Shown here: in pieces, positions 41,152 through 51,859 of the stretch
Position numbering within the stretch: position 1 is the stretch's first letter
Layout of the letters: every line of letters starts with the position of its first letter
Assembly: GCF_020733705.1 (NCBI RefSeq)
Contig: NZ_JAJFZM010000001.1
Span: forward strand, 806,001 to 870,000
DNA length: 64,000 bases
Reading direction: 5' to 3'
Source of the DNA: Nocardia australiensis
GTDB taxonomy: Bacteria > Actinomycetota > Actinomycetes > Mycobacteriales > Mycobacteriaceae
The notes under the pieces: model-generated
Database searches by the model: none
Told to the model about the DNA's origin: nothing
The model's input: the letters and a program-made list of their open reading frames with translations, nothing else
Position numbers and translations under genes: made by a program

Positions 41152-41601
41152 GTGGCGGTGTCGGAAACCAGCCAGTCAGATGGGCGGCCGCCCCGCCTAC
41201 GACGGGCCAGGATCAGTGTTCTCACCGTCGCGATCGCGATCAGTGTGCTCGTCGGGCTATTGGTGCTCGCCGCCTGGCGCAACGACTGTCTGATCAGCTC
41301 GGACAAGGGCGTGACGACCGCCGAGGTGCTTTCGGCCGGACGGCTGCGTTCGGCGGTCATGTTCGTCACGCCCGACGGCGAGACCCACAATCCGAAGGTC
41401 GGCGTGTTGTATCCGACAAATCTCACCGCGGGCGAGCGCATCAATGTCGAATACAACCGTGACGATCCCGACTTGGTCCGAGTAGCCGGACGCGATGCGT
41501 TCGTAGCGCTGCTGCCCGCACTCTCGGTGCTCATCGTGGTGTGGCTGCTCACGCTGCCGACGCTGTGGATTCTGCGGCGTGTCGGACGTCGGCCCCGATA
41601 G
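41152..41601 (+). CDS. DUF3592-type membrane protein
   Basis: A 149-residue protein with two membrane helices: ISVLTVAIAISVLVGLLVLA near the start and ALLPALSVLIVVWLLTLPTL near the end. Between them is a beta-rich domain (TTAEVLSAGRLRSAVMFVTP, PTNLTAGERINVEYNRDDPD) like that of DUF3592 proteins. M. tuberculosis Rv0556, in the same place beside mgtA, has similar topology. The function is unknown. GTG codons at 41152 and 41158 are both possible starts. Confidence 0.72.
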   Translation: MAVSETSQSDGRPPRLRRARISVLTVAIAISVLVGLLVLAAWRNDCLISSDKGVTTAEVLSAGRLRSAVMFVTPDGETHNPKVGVLYPTNLTAGERINVEYNRDDPDLVRVAGRDAFVALLPALSVLIVVWLLTLPTLWILRRVGRRPR

Positions 41602-41669
41602 TTCGCCGGATTTTTCCGTAACCGTCACGTCTGCGTGACGACACGGCGCGCTGCGCGAGTCAGGCTGGG

Positions 41670-42815
41670 ATGGTGCGCGTAGCCATCGTTTCGGAGTCGT
41701 TCCTGCCGAATATGAACGGCGTCGTCAATTCCGTGCTCCAGGTGCTCGACCACCTGGACCGGCACGGTCATGAGGCGCTGGTCGTCGCTCCGGATACACC
41801 GCGCGGGCAGCCCGCCGCCCCCCGCTTCTACGGCCGCTTCCCGATACATCGGGTGCCGGCGGTGATGGTGCCGAAAATCAGTTCGCTGCCGGTGGGACTG
41901 CCGCAGCCGGGCATTACCGCGGCCATCGCCGCGTTCAACGCGGATGTGGTGCATCTGGCCTCGCCGTTTCTGCTCGGCGCCGGTGGACTCGCCGCGGCGA
42001 CCCGGCTGGACCTGCCGTCGGTGGCGATCTATCAGACCGATGTCGCCGGTTTCGCCAAGAGTTACGGGCTCGGGCTGGCCGGTCGCGCGGCCTGGGGCTG
42101 GACCCGGCGCATCCACGAGGGCGCGACACGAACGCTGGCGCCCTCGCGTGCGGCCGCCGAGGATCTGGCTCGGCATGGGATTGCGCGGGTGCATCGGTGG
42201 GGTCGCGGGGTCGACATCGTGCGCTTCACACCATCGGCGCGCCGCGATGAACTGCGCGAATCCTGGTTGCGCGGTAAGGACAGGCTACTGGTCGGGTTCG
42301 TCGGGCGACTGGCTCCGGAAAAGCACGTTGAGCGGCTCGCGGTGCTGGCGGCCGACCCTGATATCCAGCTGGTGATCGTGGGCGCCGGACCGGAACGCGA
42401 TCGGCTCGCCCGCATGATGCCAACGGCGGTATTCACCGGGGAACTCGGCGGCGACGAATTGGCGCGGGCGTACGCGAGCCTGGATGTGATGGTCCACGCG
42501 GGCGAACACGAGACGTTCTGCCAGGGCGTACAGGAGGCGCTGGCGTGCGGGGTTCCGGTTATCGGCCCGGACGCGGGCGGACCGCGCGACCTGATCGCGC
42601 ACTGCCGCGACGGATATTTATTACCCGTCGACCGATTCACCGAGCTACTACCAAGTGCCGTTGCGGCACTGCATGATCCGTCCCTGCGCACCCGATTCGC
42701 CGCGTCCGCCCGCAAGTCGGTCCTGCACCGAACCTGGCCGGCCATCTGCGCCGAGCTTATGGGCCACTACGCCGAGGTCTCCGGCATCCGGATCCGGTTG
42801 CCGTATACGGCGTGA
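41670..42815 (+). CDS. mgtA: GT4 glycosyltransferase, likely mannosyltransferase MgtA
   Basis: A 381-residue GT-B fold transferase. The N-terminal domain starts [20 protein letters not shown], and the C-terminal domain has [20 protein letters not shown], then [20 protein letters not shown] with the EX7E-type donor site, and [14 protein letters not shown]. It corresponds by place and sequence pattern to Rv0557 (MgtA, formerly PimB), which makes mannosylated glycolipids from GDP-mannose in the cytosol. It lies between the DUF3592 gene and menG, as in M. tuberculosis. Confidence 0.85.
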   Translation: MVRVAIVSESFLPNMNGVVNSVLQVLDHLDRHGHEALVVAPDTPRGQPAAPRFYGRFPIHRVPAVMVPKISSLPVGLPQPGITAAIAAFNADVVHLASPFLLGAGGLAAATRLDLPSVAIYQTDVAGFAKSYGLGLAGRAAWGWTRRIHEGATRTLAPSRAAAEDLARHGIARVHRWGRGVDIVRFTPSARRDELRESWLRGKDRLLVGFVGRLAPEKHVERLAVLAADPDIQLVIVGAGPERDRLARMMPTAVFTGELGGDELARAYASLDVMVHAGEHETFCQGVQEALACGVPVIGPDAGGPRDLIAHCRDGYLLPVDRFTELLPSAVAALHDPSLRTRFAASARKSVLHRTWPAICAELMGHYAEVSGIRIRLPYTA

Positions 42816-42879
42816 TCTATATGGCATCCCCATTCCGGTGACCGGGGTACCCGACCGGGTGGGCGAGCCTTAGGGTCGT

Positions 42880-43593
42880 GTGGTGGCGAAAACAGAGCAG
42901 CGGGAATCGATTCGGGCCTCGCTGGATAAGCAGCCGCGCGAGGTCGCGTCGATGTTCGATGGGGTCGCGAAGCGGTACGACATCACCAACACCGTCATTT
43001 CCGCAGGCCAGGACCGCTACTGGCGCTGGGCAGTGCGTAAGGCGGTGGCGCCTCGGCCCGGCGAGCGGGTGCTCGACCTCGCGGCCGGTACCGGAGTATC
43101 CACCCTCGACCTGGCGAAATCCGGCGCCTGGTGTTTGGCGGCCGACTTCTCCGAGGGCATGCTCGCCGCGGGAAAGTTCCGTAATGTGCCGATGGTCGCC
43201 GCCGATGCGACCGCGCTACCCTTCGCCGACGATTCGTTCGACGCGGTGACGATCTCCTACGGACTGCGCAATATCTCCGAAAGCGAACAGGCGCTGCGCG
43301 AGATGCTGCGGGTCACCAAGTCGGGTGGCCGTTTGGTGGTATGCGAATTCTCCACACCCATCATTCCGGTTTTCAGCACCGTGTACATGGAATACCTGAT
43401 GAAGGCGTTGCCGAAGGTGGCCCGTGCGGTGAGCAGCAATCCCGATGCCTACGTCTACCTGGCCGAATCCATTCGAGCGTGGCCCAATCAGAAGCAGCTC
43501 GCTTTGCGGATCGCCGACGCGGGCTGGTCGTCGGTGAGGTGGCGAAATCTGACCGGCGGGATCGTCGCGCTGCACCGCGCCTACAAGCTCTGA
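42880..43593 (+). CDS. menG: Demethylmenaquinone methyltransferase
   Basis: A 237-residue UbiE/MenG SAM-dependent methyltransferase. Motifs: [20 protein letters not shown], the SAM loop [36 protein letters not shown] and the final [17 protein letters not shown]. It makes the last methylation of the naphthoquinone ring. Two adjacent GTG codons at 42880 and 42883 may start it. It is co-directional with mgtA, 64 bp behind. Confidence 0.94.
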   Translation: MVAKTEQRESIRASLDKQPREVASMFDGVAKRYDITNTVISAGQDRYWRWAVRKAVAPRPGERVLDLAAGTGVSTLDLAKSGAWCLAADFSEGMLAAGKFRNVPMVAADATALPFADDSFDAVTISYGLRNISESEQALREMLRVTKSGGRLVVCEFSTPIIPVFSTVYMEYLMKALPKVARAVSSNPDAYVYLAESIRAWPNQKQLALRIADAGWSSVRWRNLTGGIVALHRAYKL

Positions 43594-43685
43594 GCGCCCC
43601 GATCTCACCGCCACGATTTCCGGGTGAGAGGCAAATTGTCACTTGGCGATAACGCTGGGTAAATGCGCCGCAACCGGCGATCGCC

Positions 43686-46600
43686 ATGATCGAGGGCATG
43701 ACAGATGCGGCGACGAGTTCGGCGGGCACCGTCGCAACGGCGTGCTCGTACTGCGGAGTGGGCTGCGGCATCACGGTGCGGACACGCGCCGACGAGACCG
43801 GTGCGCCGGTCATCGCCAAGGTCAGCGGCGACAAGCTGCACCCGACAAATGCGGGCAGGTTGTGCACCAAGGGCGCTACGCACCTGGAATTGATGCGGAC
43901 ACCGGGACGGATGGAGACCGCCTACCGGCGACCCGAACGTGACCGGACACCGGTTCCCGTCCCGGTCGACGACGCCGTGGGTGAGGCGGCGGCACGCCTG
44001 CGCGCCATTCTCGACGAGCACGGCCCGGACGCGATCGCACTGTATGTCTCCGGGCAGATGTCGCTCGAAGCGCAGTACCTGGCGACCAAGCTGGCCAAGG
44101 GATATCTGCGGACAACCCATATCGAGGCCAATTCACGACTGTGCATGGCCAGCGCCGGGACGGGATATAAGCAGTCGCTCGGCGCCGATGGTCCGCCCGG
44201 GTCCTATGACGATTTCGAGCACGCCGACCTGTTCTTCGTGATCGGCGCGAATATGGCCGACTGTCATCCGATTCTGTATCTGCGGATGGCCGACCGGCTC
44301 GAGACGGGCGCGAAGCTGATCGTTGTCGATCCACGACGCACCGATACCGCGGCACGGGCCGATCTGTTCCTGCAGATCGCGCCAGGAACCGATCTGGCCT
44401 TATTGAACGGGCTACTGCATCTGCTCGTCGAAAACGGTGATATCGACGCCGATTTCATTGCCGAGCACACGCAGGGCTGGGTAGGAATGCCCGAGTTCCT
44501 CGCCGACTGTCCGCCGCGAACGGTCGCCGAGCTCACCGGACTCGCCGAGAAAGATATCCGCACCGCGGCGCGCTGGATCGGCGAGGCAGGCGAATGGATG
44601 TCGCTGTGGACGATGGGGCTCAACCAGTCCACGCACGGTACCTGGAACACCAACGCGATCTGCAACCTGCACCTGGCCACGGGCGCCATCGGCCGTCCCG
44701 GGAGTGGACCGTTCTCGCTCACCGGCCAGCCGAATGCGATGGGCGGGCGCGAAATGGGCTACATGGGCCCCGGGCTACCCGGGCAGCGCAGTGTGCTCTC
44801 CCCCGCCGACCGCGCCTTCGTCGAAACCGCGTGGGGTGTCGCGCCCGGCACGCTGCGTACCGAGGCTGGGCCGGGCACCATCGAAATGTTCCGCGAGATG
44901 GCCGCGGGCAAGATCAAAGCCGCGTGGATCATCTGCACCAATCCCGTTGCCACAGTGGCCAATCGGAAGACGGTGATCGCCGGACTGGAGGCGGCCGAGT
45001 TGGTGATCGCCCAGGACACGTACACCGAGACAGCCACCAATTCCTACGCCGACCTGCTGCTGCCCGCGACCCTGTGGGCGGAAGCCGATGCGGTGATGGT
45101 GAATTCGGAACGCAATGTCACGCTGTTGCAGCGCTCGCTCGACCCGGCTGGTGAGGCCCGGCCGGACTGGCTGCTTATCGCGCAAATCGCGACCGCCATG
45201 GGTTTCGACGGATTCGAATTCGGCTCCAGCGCGGCGGTGTTCGACGAAATACGGCAATTCACCAATCCGGCAACCGGATACGACCTGCGTGGCATGAGTT
45301 ATGACCGGCTGCGAGAAGGGCCGATGCAGTGGCCGTGCGCCGAGCCCGACCAGCCACGTAATCCGATCCGCTACCTGAACGACGGTGTCAGCCAGGAACT
45401 TTTCGTTGACGACGCGGGCAACCGACCCCGGCTGGCGTTCGCGACACCGAGCCGCCGCGCCGCGTTCTGGCCGCGTCCGCATATGCCTGCCGAGGAAATG
45501 CCCGACGACGACTACCCGTTCATGCTCAATACCGGTCGGCTGCAACATCAGTGGCACACCATGACCAAGACAAGCAAGATCGAGAAGCTCGCCAAACTGA
45601 ATAGGCAGCCGTTCATCGAGTTGCACCCGGATGACGCGCACCGCCTCGGCATCGCGGGCGACAATCAGGTCGAGATCGCGTCGCGGCGTGGACGCGCGGT
45701 GCTGCCCGCACGGATCAGCGACCGGGTGCGGCCGGGCGATTGTTTCGCACCGTTTCACTGGAATGACGAGCAAGGCGAATATCTGACCATCAACGCGGTC
45801 ACCAATGACGCCGTCGACCCCGCGTCGTTGCAGCCGGAGTTCAAAGCATGCGCGGTGTCGTTACGCCTGGTCGCGCCGATGCCGAAGCACCGAACAGCGG
45901 GTGCGCCGAAAGCGCCGGTCATGGCCGGATCCCCGGGTGCGCCAGCGATATTCGGCGCTGGGACCGCGCACCCATTGGCGGTCATGCTCGGACTCGAAAG
46001 CGGTATAGCGCCGACGCTGAGCGAGGCGGAGCGGATATATCTCGCTGGGTATCTCTCGGCGCTGCAATCGTTTCCGGTGGCGAAGCTGCCCGTGCTGCCC
46101 GAAACGGCACCGTTGACATCGAACGCCAGACTCTGGATCGATGGGCTGCTCGCGGGCTTCTATTCGCGCGCGACGGCCGCGGCAACCGCCGACGGTGCCG
46201 CTGCCGAGTCGGCGGCACCGCCCGTCACGGTGTTGTGGGCTTCCCAAACCGGAGCCGCCGAGGAATTCGCCGCGACCGCGGCGCAACGGCTCATCGACAA
46301 CGGTTTCAGCGCACGGCTACTCGATATGGACTCGTGTGAACTCGACGAGTTGACCGGCGACGTCCTGGTCATCAGCAGCACCTTCGGTGACGGCGGACCA
46401 CCGGACAATGGCACCGACTTCTGGCATCGGCTGACCGACAGCGCAGCGCGGCTAACGGGCCTGCGGTACGCGGTATTCGCGCTCGGCGATTCCTCTTATG
46501 ACGACTTCTGCGGCCACGGCCGCAAACTGGACGCGAAGCTGACCGAACGCGGTGGCACGCGCCTGCTGCCACGCGTCGACAACGAACCCGACTACGAGGA

Positions 46601-47942
46601 ATCCGCCACGCGCTGGCTCGACGAGGTGCTGGCTGTCCTCAGTGGCGGTTCCGACACTGCCGGTTCCGACACTGCCGGGACCGAAGCCGGCCCGGATGAT
46701 TCCGTGATCCGGCCGCGCACCACAGCCGGCCCGAGTAGCAATACCACGGTCGCGATCCGCGCGGCCGCACCAGCACTTGGCCGTAACCGCCGCTCGGCAC
46801 CGGCACCGTTCACCCGCAGTGCTCCGACCGCCGTCGCACTGGTGCGCAACGAGGTGCTCTCGCACACCACCGCATCGAAGGAAGTACGCCAATTCGGCTT
46901 CGACCTGCGCGGTTTGGCAGCCGCCTATGAGGTCGGCGATTCGCTAGGGGTGTGGCCGGCGAACTGCGAGTCGATGGTCGCCGAATGGCTCGATGCCACC
47001 GGGTTGGACGGACGTCGCATCATAGAGGTCGACGACCAGGAACTCCCGCTCGCCCAGGCCATGCGTACCAGGTACGACATTACGAAGGTCAGCCACGATC
47101 TGCTGAGCTTCATTGCCGAACACAATCCGAACAACCAGCTCGCAAAGCTGCTGCGCCGCGATAATCGCAACGAACTCGACAATTACCTGTGGGACCGGCA
47201 GGTGGTCGATGTGCTGCGCGACTTCCCGGTGCGCGCCGATCTGGTCGAATGGCTCGCCACCTTGAAAAAGCTACAGCCGCGCCAGTATTCGATCTCATCG
47301 AGTCCGCTGGTGAGCCCGGATGAGGTGCAGCTCACTGTCGGGGTCGTCCGTTACGGAGACCCAGCGGCCACCGGATCAGCGGCACGGCGCGGCGGGGTGT
47401 GCTCGACCTTCCTCGCCGACCGTGTCGGCGATCAGGATGCCGCGGTGCCAATCTTCCTACAGCGCGCACCGCATTTCCGGCCACCGCTCGACCCTTCCGC
47501 GTCGATGATCATGGTCGGTCCGGGTACCGGCATCGCGCCGTTCCGCGGCTTTCTGCAGGAACGCCGGGCACTTGGCTGCACCGGCCGCAACTGGCTGTTC
47601 TTCGGCGACCAGCACGCCGCCCAGAACTTCTACTATCGTGCCGAACTGGAGGACATGTTCCGCTCAGGTTTCCTTACCCGACTGGATCTCGCGTTCTCCC
47701 GCGATCAGCGCGAGCGAATCTACGTGCAGCACCGCATGATCGAGCACGGGGCCGAGCTGTGGTCCTGGCTGCGCGATGGCGGATATTTCTATGTCTGCGG
47801 TGACGCGCCCCGCATGGCGGAGGACGTCGACGAGGCGCTGCTGCGGATCGCGCGGATCCACGGCAAGCTCGACGAGGACGGCGCCTTGGCGTTCAAGAAG
47901 CAGTTGGTCGCCGAAAAACGTTACGTCCGAGACGTTTACTGA
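43686..47942 (+). CDS. Bifunctional nitrate reductase / diflavin (sulfite reductase flavoprotein-type) reductase
   Basis: A 1418-residue fusion. Residues 1-740 are an assimilatory nitrate reductase of the NasA/NarB type: 4Fe-4S ligands C20, C23, C27, C60; molybdopterin-binding segments; and [10 protein letters not shown] near residue 153 with the likely Mo-ligating Cys. Residues from about 840 are a flavodoxin domain ([31 protein letters not shown]), from about 1040 a connecting FAD domain ([13 protein letters not shown]), and from about 1270 an NADPH domain ([20 protein letters not shown]). It could thus move electrons from NADPH to nitrate in one chain. It sits between menG and menD with no nitrite reductase or transporter nearby. 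Starts at 43686 or 43701 are both possible. Confidence 0.9.
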   Translation: MIEGMTDAATSSAGTVATACSYCGVGCGITVRTRADETGAPVIAKVSGDKLHPTNAGRLCTKGATHLELMRTPGRMETAYRRPERDRTPVPVPVDDAVGEAAARLRAILDEHGPDAIALYVSGQMSLEAQYLATKLAKGYLRTTHIEANSRLCMASAGTGYKQSLGADGPPGSYDDFEHADLFFVIGANMADCHPILYLRMADRLETGAKLIVVDPRRTDTAARADLFLQIAPGTDLALLNGLLHLLVENGDIDADFIAEHTQGWVGMPEFLADCPPRTVAELTGLAEKDIRTAARWIGEAGEWMSLWTMGLNQSTHGTWNTNAICNLHLATGAIGRPGSGPFSLTGQPNAMGGREMGYMGPGLPGQRSVLSPADRAFVETAWGVAPGTLRTEAGPGTIEMFREMAAGKIKAAWIICTNPVATVANRKTVIAGLEAAELVIAQDTYTETATNSYADLLLPATLWAEADAVMVNSERNVTLLQRSLDPAGEARPDWLLIAQIATAMGFDGFEFGSSAAVFDEIRQFTNPATGYDLRGMSYDRLREGPMQWPCAEPDQPRNPIRYLNDGVSQELFVDDAGNRPRLAFATPSRRAAFWPRPHMPAEEMPDDDYPFMLNTGRLQHQWHTMTKTSKIEKLAKLNRQPFIELHPDDAHRLGIAGDNQVEIASRRGRAVLPARISDRVRPGDCFAPFHWNDEQGEYLTINAVTNDAVDPASLQPEFKACAVSLRLVAPMPKHRTAGAPKAPVMAGSPGAPAIFGAGTAHPLAVMLGLESGIAPTLSEAERIYLAGYLSALQSFPVAKLPVLPETAPLTSNARLWIDGLLAGFYSRATAAATADGAAAESAAPPVTVLWASQTGAAEEFAATAAQRLIDNGFSARLLDMDSCELDELTGDVLVISSTFGDGGPPDNGTDFWHRLTDSAARLTGLRYAVFALGDSSYDDFCGHGRKLDAKLTERGGTRLLPRVDNEPDYEESATRWLDEVLAVLSGGSDTAGSDTAGTEAGPDDSVIRPRTTAGPSSNTTVAIRAAAPALGRNRRSAPAPFTRSAPTAVALVRNEVLSHTTASKEVRQFGFDLRGLAAAYEVGDSLGVWPANCESMVAEWLDATGLDGRRIIEVDDQELPLAQAMRTRYDITKVSHDLLSFIAEHNPNNQLAKLLRRDNRNELDNYLWDRQVVDVLRDFPVRADLVEWLATLKKLQPRQYSISSSPLVSPDEVQLTVGVVRYGDPAATGSAARRGGVCSTFLADRVGDQDAAVPIFLQRAPHFRPPLDPSASMIMVGPGTGIAPFRGFLQERRALGCTGRNWLFFGDQHAAQNFYYRAELEDMFRSGFLTRLDLAFSRDQRERIYVQHRMIEHGAELWSWLRDGGYFYVCGDAPRMAEDVDEALLRIARIHGKLDEDGALAFKKQLVAEKRYVRDVY

Positions 47943-48062
47943 GACGGCCCGGCCGAGTGGTCGATTTCGCTTACACGGCAGACGGATTCAGCCAGACGAA
48001 ATCCGGGAGCCGGTAGTACGCGTCCCTAAGAGTCGTTGGTGCCGTAGGCGCCGTGGAGTTCC

Positions 48063-48329
48063 CTACCGAGCCCAGGCAGGATCGCGGCCGGTGACGCGAT
48101 CCAGCACCGGGGCATCGGCCGGTGCCGCGACAACCGGACCGAAGAGGCCGGGGGTGCCCTCGGTGGCGGCTTGCCGAAACGCCTCGGTCAGACCGATCAC
48201 ATGGACGAGCAGGGCGCGCACGGTGGACTCCCCGCACGGTGTCGCGCCGAGGAGCTGGTCCTCGGTGATAGCGCTGACGACTGTTTCGAATGCGATTACG
48301 GCGGGGGCGAAATCGAAGTTCGGAAGCAT
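48063..48329 (-). pseudogene. Truncated TIGR03086 / maleylpyruvate isomerase-like protein
   Basis: An 88-residue remnant beginning MLPNFDFAPAVIAFETVVSA, then LGATPCGESTVRALLVHVIG and LTEAFRQAA: the N-terminal helical, metal-binding half of the DinB-like TIGR03086 family. Complete members have about 190 residues; here the frame stops right after DRVTGRDPAWAR, and the C-terminal half is not found downstream in any frame. It is therefore probably a broken gene, although a short functional protein is not excluded. Confidence 0.55.
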
Positions 48330-48506
48330 CGGGTCTCCTGGGTGACGGGAACCTCCACAGTTGAGACGATGCGACGACGCGCAACTTATCGACCCTGCCG
48401 GGAGACGGGCGAAGTGGATCACCGCGGGTTGCCGCATCGCGCACGGCGGAGCATGCTCGGGGTTGGTAATCACATGCCGGATGCGCCAGCGGAGAGGAGC
48501 GAACGA

Positions 48507-48722
48507 ATGGCCGATCGCAGCACACCCCGCAGTACCGGTGAGGTCCCGGAAGCCGACCTCGCCGAGCAGTCCATCCCGGCCTACCCCGACGATGACACCG
48601 ACGAGCAGGAACTCGCCGCCGCAGTCGACCGGGAAGCGTCGAGCGCGAACCTGGCCGATGTGGTCGAACAGTCGATTCCGGTGCCGCTCGACGACGACCG
48701 CGAGGTCGACACCGCGACGTGA
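48507..48722 (+). CDS. Small acidic protein with an internal repeat
   Basis: A 71-residue hydrophilic, acidic protein with no Cys. It contains two related units: ADLAEQSIPAYPDDD and ADVVEQSIPVPLDDD, about 35 residues apart. The ATG at 48507 has a strong GGAGAGGAG site, which makes expression likely. No family was recognised. It is divergent from the truncated gene and convergent with menD. It may be a disordered binding partner. Confidence 0.6.
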   Translation: MADRSTPRSTGEVPEADLAEQSIPAYPDDDTDEQELAAAVDREASSANLADVVEQSIPVPLDDDREVDTAT

Positions 48723-48746
48723 CCGATTACGCGCTGGGACCGAGCG

Positions 48747-50390
48747 TCATGGCGCTATTTTGGCGCGCACCGTGGCGTGCAATTCGCGCAGACTCGACCG
48801 CTCGGTGACCACCTCGAGCACCCGGGTGCCGTGCGCGTGCCCGGTCAACTCCTCGGCCAGCAGATCCGGATCGACCTGCCGATGCGGAATGCGGTAAGCG
48901 GCGCACAGGGCGGCCAGGTCCATGCCGTGCGGCGTGCCGAACACCCGCTCGAATACCCCGGCGTACTGCGGATCCCCCTGCTCGAGCAGCTCGAAAATAC
49001 CGCCGCCGTCGTCGTTGGCGACCACGATGGTGAGGTCGGCGGGACGCGGTTCGCCACGGCCGATCAACAGGCCGGAAGCGTCGTGCAAGAAGGTGAGGTC
49101 GCCCATCAACGCGATGGTGCGTCCGTCGTGATGCAGCGCCGCGCCGACCGCTGCGGATACGGTGCCATCGATGCCGGCGACGCCGCGATTGGACAGCACC
49201 CGAACCCCGGGCCGTGGACGCGAGACGAGAGCCGCGTCGCGGACCGGATTGGACGCGCCGAGCAATAACTGATCGCCCGCGCGCAGTGCGTCCATCACGA
49301 CAGCCGCGACATGCAGGCCGGTCGGCTTCGGGTGCACGGCGAGTTCCGCCCTGACCACCTCGTTGGCCAGCGCGTCGAGCTCGCGGCAGTGCTCGAGCCA
49401 TTCGGCGCGCGGCGCACCGGCGGGCACCGCCCTGGTGCCGGTGCCGACGACGTTGCCGGATACGTCAGGCCAGCGCGGACCGGTGGTGAGCGCGTACACC
49501 GTCACCTCGGGATCGGCGAGCACGTTGGCGACCTGCCGATGCAGCGTCGGACGGCCGGTGATGATGGCCTGACGCGGCTTCAGCAGCGGCAATGCCAGTG
49601 GATGCAGCGAAGGGCCGTGCATGGGCGCGGTGGGTTCCGCGACGGTCGGAAGCTGCGCCAATTCCGGTCGCGGCCCGGCACCGTGCCCGGAAATGACGAC
49701 GGTGTCGGGAGTCAGATCGAGGTCGAGGGGCACATCGAGCGTGGCGTACTGGGTGAGCGTCCACGCCTGGCCGCCATCGCGTCCAAGCGGCGCCGATTCG
49801 TTCGACGCGAGGTCGGGTATCAGCGGCTCTCGCAATGGAATATCGAATTGCACCGGGCCCGCATTGCCGGAGCGGGTGCCGCGCGCCGCGGCGAGCACCC
49901 GGCAGACCGCTGAGCGCCACAGGCTGTTCTGGTGCACGTAGGGCGGGCAATCGGCGGGCTCTGCTTCGTGCTCGGCGAGTCCGAGGCTGATAGTCGCGCG
50001 AACCTGACTGCCGAACAGGCCGACCTGCTCTACGGTCTGGTTGGCGCCCGAGCCGAGCATCTCGTAGGGCCGGTTGGCGCTGAGCACCACCAGCGGCAGC
50101 CGCGCGTAATTAGCCTCGAGCACAGCGGGGCCGAGATTGGCCACCGCGGTCCCCGAGGTCATCACCACGGGCACCGGCAGACCGCTGGCGGCCGCGAGCC
50201 CGATCGCGAGGAAACCCGCGGTTCGCTCGTCGATGCGCATATGCAGCCGGATCCGCCCGGCCGCGTCGGCGGCCTGCAGGGCGAAAGCCAGCGGCGCATT
50301 GCGTGAGCCGGGGCACAGGACGACCTCCCGCACACCTCCGCGCGCGAGTTCGTCGACAACGACTTGCGCCTGCGCTGTTGACGGGTTCAC
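48747..50390 (-). CDS. menD: SEPHCHC synthase (2-succinyl-5-enolpyruvyl-6-hydroxy-3-cyclohexene-1-carboxylate synthase)
   Basis: A 547-residue thiamine-diphosphate enzyme. The N-terminus [20 protein letters not shown] then [14 protein letters not shown] is the MenD signature; the conserved Glu-containing helix follows ([17 protein letters not shown]). The C-terminal ThDP motif is [20 protein letters not shown], then [16 protein letters not shown]. It condenses 2-oxoglutarate with isochorismate. The GTG at 50388-50390 has a GGAG site upstream; a longer in-frame reading to 50690 is rejected. menC, which neighbours menD in M. tuberculosis, is absent here. Confidence 0.95.
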   Translation of the reverse strand: MNPSTAQAQVVVDELARGGVREVVLCPGSRNAPLAFALQAADAAGRIRLHMRIDERTAGFLAIGLAAASGLPVPVVMTSGTAVANLGPAVLEANYARLPLVVLSANRPYEMLGSGANQTVEQVGLFGSQVRATISLGLAEHEAEPADCPPYVHQNSLWRSAVCRVLAAARGTRSGNAGPVQFDIPLREPLIPDLASNESAPLGRDGGQAWTLTQYATLDVPLDLDLTPDTVVISGHGAGPRPELAQLPTVAEPTAPMHGPSLHPLALPLLKPRQAIITGRPTLHRQVANVLADPEVTVYALTTGPRWPDVSGNVVGTGTRAVPAGAPRAEWLEHCRELDALANEVVRAELAVHPKPTGLHVAAVVMDALRAGDQLLLGASNPVRDAALVSRPRPGVRVLSNRGVAGIDGTVSAAVGAALHHDGRTIALMGDLTFLHDASGLLIGRGEPRPADLTIVVANDDGGGIFELLEQGDPQYAGVFERVFGTPHGMDLAALCAAYRIPHRQVDPDLLAEELTGHAHGTRVLEVVTERSSLRELHATVRAKIAP

Positions 50391-50565
50391 GACTCCAGCC
50401 TCCCAGACAGTGCACCTGCCGTCTGCGTCACCCTGCTCACATCGACGCGGGCAGCTACGGAATATGCCGCCCGCGTCCACCACCGGACGCGGGCGGCGCG
50501 GATGCGTCGCACGTCGGCCGCCTCGTCTCACCGAGACCCGGCCGTCGCGCGACGCGCAGCCGAAA

Positions 50566-51012
50566 TCAGTTGGCGTGCCGCTGAACCAGATCTCCGAGCC
50601 GCGGCAGCGCCTCGATGACATTCTTCTTCGCCGAGGAACGCATCGAGGAGTAGACCTTGCGCAACGCCGGGCGGGTCGACGCCTCGGCACGCTGGTCGGT
50701 CACCACAAGCAAAGCCTCGGCGACCTCGTCGGACTTGGCGACGAGCAGATCGGCGAACTGGCCCGATCCGGCCGCCGTGTACTCCTGCCAGAACGGCTCG
50801 AGTTGCGCGACGAGCTTGGGCGCCAACGACTCCAGTGCGTCCGGCACGATCGACGGACTGATCTTCTTGACCGCCGCGTAGCCGCCCTTGACGGCCAGGC
50901 CAGACGCACCACCCTTGTCCGACACCTCGGCGTCCAGAACCTCCTTGGCGTCAGCCAGGAAGGCTGGGCGCTTGGTGTCGTCGAGCAGGGATTCAGACAG
51001 TGCTGCAACCAC
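50566..51012 (-). CDS. Conserved actinobacterial protein of unknown function
   Basis: A 148-residue, mostly helical, soluble protein. It begins [20 protein letters not shown] and contains a Gly/Lys-rich [20 protein letters not shown], then [20 protein letters not shown] and a C-terminal [21 protein letters not shown] recognise it only as a type seen widely in Mycobacteriales (a DUF family). The GTG start has GGAGG eight bases upstream. It lies between menD and the thioesterase gene on the same strand. Confidence 0.7.
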   Translation of the reverse strand: MVAALSESLLDDTKRPAFLADAKEVLDAEVSDKGGASGLAVKGGYAAVKKISPSIVPDALESLAPKLVAQLEPFWQEYTAAGSGQFADLLVAKSDEVAEALLVVTDQRAEASTRPALRKVYSSMRSSAKKNVIEALPRLGDLVQRHAN

Positions 51013-51098
51013 TTTCAGGTTCCTCCGGAATCAATGTCGATGAACGAGCGGTGGCAACTATACGCACCGGTGCGAGAGGTCACACGACGCTCGTCCGG

Positions 51099-51755
51099 TC
51101 ACGGCTGCCACGGCAGCAGTTGCACCATCAATCCTTCGCAATCCGCGAGCACAATGTCCTGCTCATCGACCAATTCGGCGGTGATGAAGGTCTTACGTCC
51201 TTCGATACGGTCAACGCGGCCGCGCACGGTCAGCGGCGTCTCGAGCGGTGTGATCTGTCGGTAGTTCACGTGTAGGTACGCCGTGCGACTGATCGGCCTG
51301 CCCGCATAGTGCACGATCATGCCGAGCAGATCGTCGAACAGCAGTGGCAGCACGCCGCCGTGTGCCGCGCCGTTGCCACCGAGATGGAAGCGACGGAACT
51401 CACCGCTCATCTGAATGCCGTTGGGCCCGGCTTCGGCCACCCGCCACGGGAGCAGCAAAAGGCTGCCGCGCCCGGGCAATTCGACGGCCCGGCCCGCCGG
51501 TCCCTGCTGTTCGGGCGCGCGGTAGGGCTCGAGCAGTTCGATCAACTGCTGAGCCCGTGCGAGCGCTTCGGCATACACCTCGTCGTCGGCGTCGACGGAA
51601 ACCGCGAGGTCCTGCAGGGTTCGCATCGCCGCGACGAACGGCCCGAAATTGGCACCGACCCGCGCAGGCGAGACCTTCGGAAATCCCCCGTGCTTCTCGT
51701 ACCGGGCTTCATCCACCGCACTCCGGTCGATGACCGGCCTCACTCGCTCGCTCAT
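51099..51755 (-). CDS. PaaI-type hotdog thioesterase; candidate DHNA-CoA hydrolase
   Basis: A 218-residue protein with a helical N-terminal half and a hotdog domain from about residue 125 (GEFRRFHLGGNGAAHGGVLP then LLFDDLLGMIVHYAGRPISR). The HGG-x(3)-ELFDD-like stretch is typical of PaaI/thioesterase superfamily enzymes, with the Asp pair at the active site. It is divergent from menB, whose product DHNA-CoA needs a thioesterase before MenA can act. That makes it a candidate MenI, but this is inference from position; a general acyl-CoA thioesterase role is equally possible. Confidence 0.78.
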   Translation of the reverse strand: MSERVRPVIDRSAVDEARYEKHGGFPKVSPARVGANFGPFVAAMRTLQDLAVSVDADDEVYAEALARAQQLIELLEPYRAPEQQGPAGRAVELPGRGSLLLLPWRVAEAGPNGIQMSGEFRRFHLGGNGAAHGGVLPLLFDDLLGMIVHYAGRPISRTAYLHVNYRQITPLETPLTVRGRVDRIEGRKTFITAELVDEQDIVLADCEGLMVQLLPWQP

Positions 51756-51859
51756 ACATGCACGGTAACGCGTAGTTTTACACCGTCAAGTCGAACGATT
51801 CCGAACCCGGAACATGGGCCGGGGCGAAGACGGGTCAGCTCCGGACAATAATCACAGAC

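Noticed and set aside
48747..51755. Search for menC near menD
   Set aside because: No enolase-superfamily motifs were seen in any frame between menD and menB.
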